A stretch of 14,760 nt of DNA from contig WELB01000025.1 of the NCBI GenBank assembly GCA_009602725.1, positions 819,557 through 834,316 of the forward strand. The letters run 5' to 3'. The notes beneath the pieces are model-generated. The model did no database searches and was not told where the DNA came from. It was given only the letters and a program-made list of their open reading frames with translations. This DNA is from Spirogloea muscicola (lineage: Eukaryota > Streptophyta > Zygnematophyceae > Spirogloeales > Spirogloeaceae). Below, piece by piece: positions 9,101 through 14,760 of the stretch. Each line of letters opens with the position of its first letter. The stretch's first letter is position 1. The position numbers and the translations under genes were made by a program.

Positions 9101-9966
9101 ATCTTCCGTGTCCTTGTTATGTTTGTTGGCAGCTCCTTGCAGTGGACTTCTCGCCCAATGGTTACCACGCCGTGACTGGCGGCGAAGACCACACCTGCAG
9201 AGTCTGGGACCTGCGGAGGAGGAGCTGCCTATATGTCATTCCTGCACATGCTTCGCTGATCTCCCAGATCAAATACGAGCCACAGGACGGCTACTTCTTG
9301 ATTACCGCGTCGTATGACCACACAGCGAGGGTACGATGAGCTGTAAAGCCATCCCACCTAATCTGCTCTGCTTGCACAAGGCTCAGGAGTCGCCATGTCA
9401 TTCAGGGCAAAGCTCCTGGGAAGCCCAGCAGTGGCACATTGCTGCACTCGGTGTCACAAGCTTCTGATGTCCTTCTCATCAGGACACTGTGCTCTCCATG
9501 ACTAATCAATTATTGGTGCTTGGAGGGCTCCATTGCAGATATGGTCGGGCCGAGACTTCAAGGCGGTGAAGACGCTTGCGGGGCACGAAGGCAAGGTCAT
9601 GGGCGTCGATCTCACTCCCGGTATTTGGCACCTGTGATCCTGCTCCTTTCTTCTGCTTGCACGGCGTCTGCTATCTTGATCTCATGGCCTGCAAAATATT
9701 GAGTTGAGCACAGCCTACAATCTCCTTGCGATCATGGCCGCCTTTGAAGTCAGTGGTGGCCTTTGCTTTGTGCCTACCAGCTGCAGCTCTTGTGCCTTGA
9801 GTCGAGCAGACAGCTGTTAGTGCGATTTCCAGGCTTCATGCACCAACTCCATTCTTGCTGATGTGCAATCTTTGCAGAGGGCCAGTGCATCGCAACCGTC
9901 GCATACGACCGCACGGTGAAACTCTGGGTACCAGACAAGCGGCCTCGCACCACCTCCTTTGACTGA
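6115..9966 (+). CDS. PRP4: U4/U6 small nuclear ribonucleoprotein PRP4 (U4/U6-60K), 10 exons
   Basis: PRP4 is a core protein of the U4/U6 and U4/U6.U5 snRNPs and acts in pre-mRNA splicing in the nucleus. My exons are 6115-6447, 6648-6821, 7136-7210, 7413-7550, 7850-8035, 8458-8703, 8871-9014, 9133-9330, 9539-9620 and 9878-9966, giving 554 residues, close to plant homologues. Residues 1-111 are low complexity (Ala, acidic, a Pro run). An SFM motif follows at about 134-163, with [10 protein letters not shown] and ERRDRL. A helical linker ([24 protein letters not shown]) leads to seven WD40 repeats at about 255-552, including [26 protein letters not shown] and YDRTVKLW. The start is the first ATG in frame, in good context (GCAGCCATGG). 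The first donor could be 6451 instead of 6448. Intron 4 appears to be GC-AG. The match to plant LACHESIS/PRP4 is strong over the whole WD region. Confidence 0.95.
6563..6576 (+). repeat. Run of 14 G in PRP4 intron 1
   Basis: Fourteen consecutive G lie inside the first PRP4 intron. Length is likely to vary between isolates or through sequencing error. It lies outside the coding exons, so it does not affect the protein model. Confidence 0.9.
7551..7849 (+). other. Probable GC-AG intron (PRP4 intron 4)
   Basis: The exon ends in ATTGAG and the intron starts GCAAGC, which fits the AG|GCAAGT pattern of GC donors except for the last base; it ends in TTGTTAG. Using it leaves exactly 15 residues between the DEDIE and DCSEIG motifs, the spacing I recall from plant PRP4. 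A GT donor in the same phase at 7644 would instead add 31 residues that I do not recognise. Both models keep the reading frame. Confidence 0.6.
9081..9116 (+). repeat. 18-base tandem duplication in PRP4 intron 7
   Basis: TCATCTTCCGTGTCCTTG is present twice without mismatch (9081-9098 and 9099-9116), ending 16 bases before the acceptor at 9132. It doubles the pyrimidine-rich tract in front of the 3' splice site. Confidence 0.95.
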
Positions 9967-9970
9967 AAGC

Positions 9971-11708
9971 TTATGTAGGCAGGCCGACTGAGGCTGGGCC
10001 TACGGCGAGGGTGGTTGTGCAGCGCCCATCTGACACAATCCCCAAGTCATTGCGGCAGACATTGTCAAACCAGTCCAAGATCTGGGTGGCATTCCCAGCT
10101 GTCATCTCGTGGTACGCAAATGCCATATTCAACTCTTCCTCGATCTCCATCTGGAACTTGAGGTGGCCAACGTCGTCCTTCAGAGCTGGCATCTTCTTGG
10201 CAATCTTCTTCCACTCAGAGTGGCGACCATCCACCTTGGGCACGCCGCTTTCATCAAGGAAGCCCGCTGCCAGTAGCGCACGCTGGAGCTCCGCAGATGT
10301 CGCACTGTCGATTCCGGTAATGTGCCGCGTGAAGAAGTCCTCGGTGACTGGCTGCGGCAGACTCTCCACGGCTGCAACGTGTGTGCCGTTGGCCTGGCAT
10401 GTTGATCATAGCAGCAAGACAATTGGCACAGTCAAAGGATGTCTTGACTCATGATCTTCAATGCTAACACAGACAATCCTCGTGGGATACAGCATTGCTC
10501 CCCTGAATTGGTATAGCAAATCGAATGATCTGTGTGACCTACTTCGAAATGCTCCTCACCTGTAGAACCGCCACGGACCGCGCAATCTTGGCGGCAAGCT
10601 TCCGGTCGCGCGGCATATGCACGAAGATGGTTGGCGGGAAGCGCTTGCCGCTAGCCAACGGCTTCTCCATTGCCACGCCGACGCCGGCCGAGATGAGGAG
10701 TGCAATGCCCTCCAACTCTAAGACGTGCGCTAGAAGGGTCACAAAGTAGCCGCCGGACGATGCGCCGAGTGCAAAGAGCGGCTTGCTGGCCAGGTCATGC
10801 TCCTTGCGCCACGTGCTGATGACCGCCACAATCTCCCGCACCTCGCTATCCTCCTTGGGCAGCGGCCAGGAGTTGTCCCAGCACCTCCCAGAGCTGCGAC
10901 AGGTCAAGCGCCACGTGCCATGCCGTCAAGTATCTCACTGGCCCATACACTAAGCCAGGCAGCTGTTAGAACAACGATGAGGCTGGTGTTGCTCAGTCAC
11001 AGGACTGCAGTATGGCACGGCGGCAGTGGACGCAGGCGGTGGCGCGGAGCGCACCTGGACACCGCCAGGACGGCGTAGTTGCGGGCGAGGGCGGCGCGCA
11101 CGAGCGCGCTGTCCTCGGGAAGCCCCTTGCACTGCACGCACGTGGAGCTGCGGTCGAAGAAGTGCGGAGCCTTGTGGCGACAGCCGTGCGCGAGGAACAC
11201 CGCCGCCTTGGGCTGCTCGGGGGCCTGAGGCGGGAGCAGCAGCGGCAGCGCTGCCGGCTCTGTCAAGACCGCTGCCAACACCGCCATTACGCCAACAGCC
11301 GGACAGGCGCGAGCGCCGCTGCAGCGACTGCCACGGCGGCGGGGGCGGCGACACAGGGCTGGTCGGCAGCGCAGACCTGCCACACCACCTCCCGGTCGTG
11401 GATGAGGTCGTAGTAGGACGGCGTCGTGGGGCCCAGAGGCGCGCCGTCGCCGCCGCCCCCCCAGGCGCCCAGAAGGCCAGCTGCAGCAAAGCTCGGCCGT
11501 CAGAAGCACTGCGTTGGCTGCCATCGGCGTTGCAGCAGCTGCGTTGGCAATGGTGGCCATGCGCAGCAGGCGCTGCCGCAGTCATCGCCGGCGGCGGCGG
11601 CGACGTCGGGAGCGCACCAGCAGACTGGCCAGGGCTGCGCCGCAGGTCCTTCTCGCCGCGGATGACGTAGACGATGGTCGCCGCCACGACCAGCAGAACT
11701 GCAGGCAA
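9971..11708 (-). CDS. Membrane-anchored alpha/beta-hydrolase-fold protein, 5 exons, 5' end unresolved
   Basis: This is probably a serine hydrolase of an uncharacterised plant/algal alpha/beta-hydrolase family; substrate unknown. Exons, read on the minus strand, are 11708-11618, 11480-11377, 11224-11055, 10893-10560 and 10393-9971, about 373 residues. All four introns have GT-AG ends and measure 137-166 bases. From the N-terminus: a hydrophobic segment AVLLVVAATIVYVI (likely signal anchor), YYDLIHDREVVWQ, then AAVFLAHGC with a CVQC pair and GLPED. AVLAVS joins to SGRCWD across an intron. The nucleophile elbow GASSGG is at about 165-170, with Ser167 the likely nucleophile. FPPTIFVHMP and a C-terminal AYHEMT follow. 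Exon 1 is open back to 11708, where the codon is TTG; an in-frame stop lies a little upstream and no ATG intervenes. The true start is therefore in an unseen upstream exon or lost to a sequence error. Confidence 0.85.
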
Positions 11709-11752
11709 CGAGCGTAGCTTGGCGGTCCTCAGCCTCGGCCGTCACCACAATT

Positions 11753-11790
11753 CCGGCGGCGGCGGCGGCGGCGGCGGTCGCGGCGGCGGC
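11753..11790 (+). repeat. CGG trinucleotide microsatellite
   Basis: This is a near-perfect CGG tract with one TCG interruption, just upstream of the first supported hydrolase exon. It is prone to slippage and to sequencing error, and on the plus strand could form G-quadruplexes. Confidence 0.9.
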
Positions 11791-11868
11791 CGTGGCGAGG
11801 TAGGCCGCGGCCGCCGCTGCTCGCCAGAGGGCTGGCTCACCAGCGATGGTGATGATGTTGCGCCTCCT

Positions 11869-11869
11869 N
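11869..11869. other. Undetermined base (N)
   Basis: A single N sits in CGCCTCCTNCATTTG. It lies between the two GC-rich microsatellites, in the stretch where the 5' end of the hydrolase gene should be. It marks low-confidence sequence or an assembly join. Confidence 0.95.
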
Positions 11870-12010
11870 CATTTGTCAATGTGCTTGCCGTTGTACTTGG
11901 CCACACATGGCCTCCCCATCTCTTAATACACACGTCCTCCTTATTTGGTGTTTTCTGTCTACTGTATTTTTCGTCCTGCCGTCGCCCTAATCCGGGCGTC
12001 TGACCTAGCC

Positions 12011-12063
12011 CGCCGTCGCCGCCGCCGCCGCAGCCGCCTCCGCCGCCGCCGCCGCCGCCGCCG
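12011..12063 (+). repeat. GCC/CCG trinucleotide microsatellite
   Basis: This is an imperfect CCG tract of about 53 bases with a few CAG/CTC/GTC interruptions. The open frames through it are poly-Ala, poly-Pro or poly-Arg artefacts and are not called as genes. Confidence 0.9.
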
Positions 12064-12164
12064 AAGAAAGCAGCCGCAGATGATTGAAATGAATCTGGAA
12101 ATGCAATGCGGCTGTTAGAGCCAAGCCGTGTGCATGCAGAAGGTGCTCTTGACGATATTTAGCG

Positions 12165-12290
12165 GAAGGGGCCACTGGCCGGCAAGTGGGAGCGACACCG
12201 GCGGCCGGCAGTTGCCGGCCCGGAGTGGCCGCTCCGGCCCCCGAGCTTGGCAGGAAAGCCAACGCTTGTCGCGGGGGCGACAAGTGTTGC
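12165..12290. repeat. Cluster of GC-rich hairpin-forming inverted repeats
   Basis: GGCCGGCA (12203-12210) pairs perfectly with TGCCGGCC (12213-12220). CGGAG (12221-12225) faces CTCCG (12232-12236). CTTGTCGC (12265-12272) pairs with GCGACAAG (12277-12284) around a GGGG loop; with flanking AAC/GTT and one G-T pair this stem reaches 12 pairs. The function is unknown. It could be the end of a mobile element or an RNA-level structure. Confidence 0.75.
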
Positions 12291-12339
12291 ACCCCCTTGG
12301 CCAGCTTATTGCCCCGTCACCAAGACGTCTTGTAAGGCT

Positions 12340-12471
12340 TCGTATTGGCCCTCCCTCTCAACTTCATGCGCACCCCGCGCATCTCTCTCTTTGTTACGGA
12401 AGAAGTGGCTCTCCCAATGAGGGCAAGGGCTGTGAGAAGCCAGCCCGAAAAGAATTGACAAGGTTCAAAAC
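12340..12471 (-). repeat. Dispersed repeat, reverse-oriented copy
   Basis: Read on the minus strand, this copy carries TTGTCAATTCTTTTCGGGCT, GGGAGAGCCACTTCT, GGTGCGCATGAA and GGGCCAA in the same order as 5461-5640. It lacks about 25 bases after the ACTTCT part. It lies beyond the hydrolase gene and is inverted relative to the copy upstream of PRP4. Confidence 0.65.
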
Positions 12472-12549
12472 CGTTGTTACGGAGGCCTATAGAGGTCCAG
12501 CATCGACACACGTTCTTGGTTACGCAGTGGGCAGTGGGCACGCAGAACA

Positions 12550-12931
12550 AAGAAAGCTGCAGCACTGTTCCGATTACCCCCAATGCAATCAGCTCCTGCC
12601 AGCTGCAGTTGACATCTTTGGCTGCTCAGGTCCTCGTTTCCACACTCTCCTGCAGAATATTGCCAATCTAGGCTATGCACGACGTGCAGATGTGTTTCCG
12701 GTTGAGATGGACCTGCCAGCTGCATATCTGTCGTTCTTGCGACGACACGTTTCGGCCTATTTGCAGCGTGCTCAGGCTAAAGCTTTGCACCAGAAAGCTG
12801 GGCCAGCTCTGGTTGGTAGCAGAAGGGCTTCGTATCTGCCATCCAGTATTCAGGCATCGATTAGCGACCTTTATGTGTTAACTCATGGTTACCGAGCGGG
12901 TCAATCTGCGGTAGATGATGTACGTCTCTAG
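12550..12931 (+). pseudogene. Fragment of an unidentified ORF, possibly the tail of a non-LTR retroelement RT protein
   Basis: About 127 codons are open to a TAG at 12929-12931. The segment contains PAAVDIFGCSGPRFHTLLQN followed by a basic helix with YLSFLRRHVSAYLQRAQAKA. The pattern (P-x-A-V-x-x-F-G-x-x-G-P, then a helix rich in R and A) reminds me of C-terminal tails after the RT domain of LINE-like ORFs in algae and some animals. I am not sure. Upstream, the open frame runs into a dispersed repeat copy, so the ORF starting near 12128 is not a real gene. No RT core motifs are present. Confidence 0.35.
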
Positions 12932-13249
12932 ATGTGCTTCCCATTGTACTTGGCCATTTGGCCTTTGTTTCAAATACAAGAAGATTTCCTTCGCTGTCGT
13001 TGGGGCGCTGGCAATGTCAGGATGCGGCTGCTGACATTTTATGAGCGGCTGCAAAAGCCAGCCAGATGCATACATGTATTCATGACGGAGCCACAGGCCA
13101 GGCAGACAGGGCGCTCCTAGTACCCCCGTGTCAGCAGTAGGAAGTCAGATGAGCTGAGGGGAGGAAGAGCAACCCCGCTGCGCAAGCCAGAGGCTGCTGC
13201 AAGGGTGCGACCGGCCCGGCGATGCAAAGCCCGAAGAAGAAGGTAAAGG

Positions 13250-13590
13250 AGAGAGGGGCACGCGGTGCACGCCAAATACAAGGGAGGCCAAACCAAGCCA
13301 AAAAAACAATGTTCAGGCAAAGACTAGTGCGAAGGAAAGGCTACGTAAATAAGCCTTATGCTAAGGTGGCTAAGGTAAGACGAAGCAGACACAGCTCTTG
13401 CAATGGAAGGCAATGGCCGTGAGAGGATGAAAGACTCATCCAGTTGAGGGTGATGGCTGTGATTGGCCAGCCCAGAACAAGAATGAACGAACTTCGAACG
13501 GGCCGGAAAATCGAGAGGCCAAAGCAAAGAAGAAGAGTACCTGGCCCCGAAGAGGAGCAGCTCTTTAAAAGGGGGCGATGCTTGTGAAAG
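13250..13590. repeat. Dispersed repeat copies in mixed orientation
   Basis: Bases 13250-13325 carry, forward, the GGTGCACGCC...GGGAGGCCAA...TGTTCAGGCA modules seen at 5589-5640. Bases 13430-13510 carry the TTCATTCTTG...GGGCTGGCC...CACAGCCAT module reversed. This mixed arrangement resembles the one at 3736-3850. Confidence 0.5.
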
Positions 13591-14749
13591 GCCCGCCCGA
13601 AAGGCATCAGTTGAGCAGAAAATATTGGGCGTCCAACCAAGTAGTCACTGGTAGTAGTTTCGTGTCTTTGTGCCTTGAGGCCTCCATAACTCTTGCGCTG
13701 GCCTCTTACAGCCATTCCCTCACTTTGGTCAACCATGGAAGAGTTTTGTGTTGTAGCCCGAAAGGAATGGTGGGTTTGAGGTGACTCAAAAAGTATCAGG
13801 AACCAACGAGGTGATGTATATCCTGTGAATGAGATAAGCTGCAACGGTATCTTGCATGAGTATAACTGCCCAATCCATCATTCTTGTATACCCTAAAACT
13901 GCCATCCCACTCCTGCAATGCCCTTCGCCCCTGCTCTTCTGCCAGCCATTAGCATGCACGCAAGCCCAGAGCAGGCCGATGTTTGCATACTGATGCCACA
14001 TATGAGAGGCGGCACCCCGTGGACCCTCAAGTCGGCCTTGCACTAGGGCTAGGACACTTCATGACTTCAGGGCAAAGCAGCTCGCTGCCTGGCCCAGCAA
14101 TGGCGACTGGGTGGGCACCAGCATTGTGTTCTTACAACCTGCTATTGCCTGACACCAAAGACATGGAGGTGCTGACTAGGTCAAGGCAGGTACTTTAGCA
14201 TCCTGCTGGAGCTTGGTGGTACTTGCTTAGAAAGGTTCTCTCATCTGCTGCTGACCAACAGCGGTGGGTGGCAACATATGGACCAGCACACAATCTAATC
14301 CTCTGCTGATGGCCCTTGGCATTGCCAATACTTTCCACTGTTTGACAGCTGACATTGTGCATCATCACAAGATCCACAGATAAGCGCCACCCAACAGCTT
14401 CACTGAGAAAACGGGCAGGCGAGCAGTACAACACAAGCTCCAGCCCGGCCAGCAGATTTTGCCACAATGTGGTTGTCACACAACAAGTACCTCCAGAGGC
14501 GCGCCAAGAAGCTGTTGTGTTACTCTGCCACTCTACTCACCGACCTAACCACACAGCTGCGACCAGCATAACTGGCTAAAACAATCATGGACCTTGTCAA
14601 ATAGAGGGAGTAGCAACACGCCGTAGAAGATAGACAAATCAGGGGAGAATATGGTTGCCAGTAACATTTCCTTCAGTACACTCATGACCTGGCAGCATGC
14701 TGGACTTGAGCCGTTGGGTCCTTCCAAAAGATGGCCACCAATCTTGAAA

Positions 14750-14760
14750 CCCCCCCCCCC
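14750..14760 (+). repeat. C homopolymer at the window edge
   Basis: Eleven C run to the last base of the window. The true length is unknown; a homopolymer here could mark a contig edge or a low-quality stretch. Confidence 0.9.

Larger units (their letters stand above)
12932..14760. other. Region without a recognisable gene; repeat copies
   Basis: I cannot support a gene here. Repeat modules lie at 13250-13325 (forward), 13430-13510 (reversed) and 13675-13775 (forward). Several short open stretches look mildly coding, on the minus strand near 14330-14479 and 13930-14043 and on the plus strand near 14090-14190. None has a motif I recognise, and they may be exons of a gene that continues past the window. 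The sequence ends in a C run. Confidence 0.5.

Noticed and set aside
11012-11670. Long plus-strand ORFs opposite the hydrolase gene (up to 214 codons)
   Set aside because: They are antisense shadows of GC-rich exons and introns, with Arg/Ala/Pro-rich sequence and no motifs.
12005-12292. 95-codon minus-strand ORF with poly-Ala, as a possible first exon of the hydrolase
   Set aside because: The Ala run comes from the GCC microsatellite and the rest crosses the hairpin cluster; nothing links it to the hydrolase.
12455-12480. tRNA B-box-like GGTTCAAAACC
   Set aside because: There is no A box or cloverleaf around it, and it lies inside the dispersed repeat copy.
12128-12931. 267-codon plus-strand ORF as one gene
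   Set aside because: Its first half crosses the hairpin cluster and a reversed dispersed repeat copy; only the last 127 codons look protein-like, so the ORF is a chimera of unrelated pieces.

Overview
The window looks like nuclear DNA of a green alga, probably a trebouxiophyte or other GC-rich core chlorophyte. The evidence is: GC-rich exons broken by many short spliceosomal introns (about 120-420 bases); a plant-like U4/U6 snRNP gene; a second gene of an alpha/beta-hydrolase family I know from plants; plant-type TTTAGGG telomere-like motifs; and a retrotransposon whose primer binding site matches plant initiator tRNA-Met. I see no prokaryotic operon, tRNA, rRNA or CRISPR array. Layout: 1-3469 is a decayed Ty3/gypsy LTR retrotransposon. 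It has the end of a 5' LTR, a primer binding site, a gag with frameshifts, a CCHC knuckle, a retropepsin and a reverse transcriptase cut off just after its YLDD motif. RNase H, integrase and nearly all of the 3' LTR are missing. From 3470 to about 6010 no gene can be supported; the stretch holds copies of a dispersed repeat and a complex inverted repeat. From 6115 to 9966 (+) lies a complete 10-exon gene for PRP4 (U4/U6-60K), with an SFM motif and a seven-bladed WD40 propeller. From 9971 to about 11708 (-) lies a 5-exon membrane-anchored alpha/beta hydrolase whose first codon I could not find. The two genes are tail to tail with 4 bases between their stop codons. From 11750 to 14760 the sequence is repeats: CGG/GCC microsatellites, a hairpin cluster, further dispersed-repeat copies and a fragment of a probable non-LTR retroelement ORF. 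It also holds one undetermined base at 11869 and ends in a C homopolymer. The two real genes are not obviously linked in function. PRP4 is a core spliceosome protein; the hydrolase is probably an endomembrane enzyme of unknown substrate. Their tight convergence means their transcripts must overlap unless polyadenylation occurs within the other gene's coding region. The most interesting points are a probable GC-AG intron in a spliceosome gene, a telomere-motif cluster just upstream of it, the internally deleted retroelement with only 15 bases of its 3' LTR, and an apparently unnamed dispersed repeat family flanking the gene pair in inverted orientation. I found no convincing new multi-gene system.
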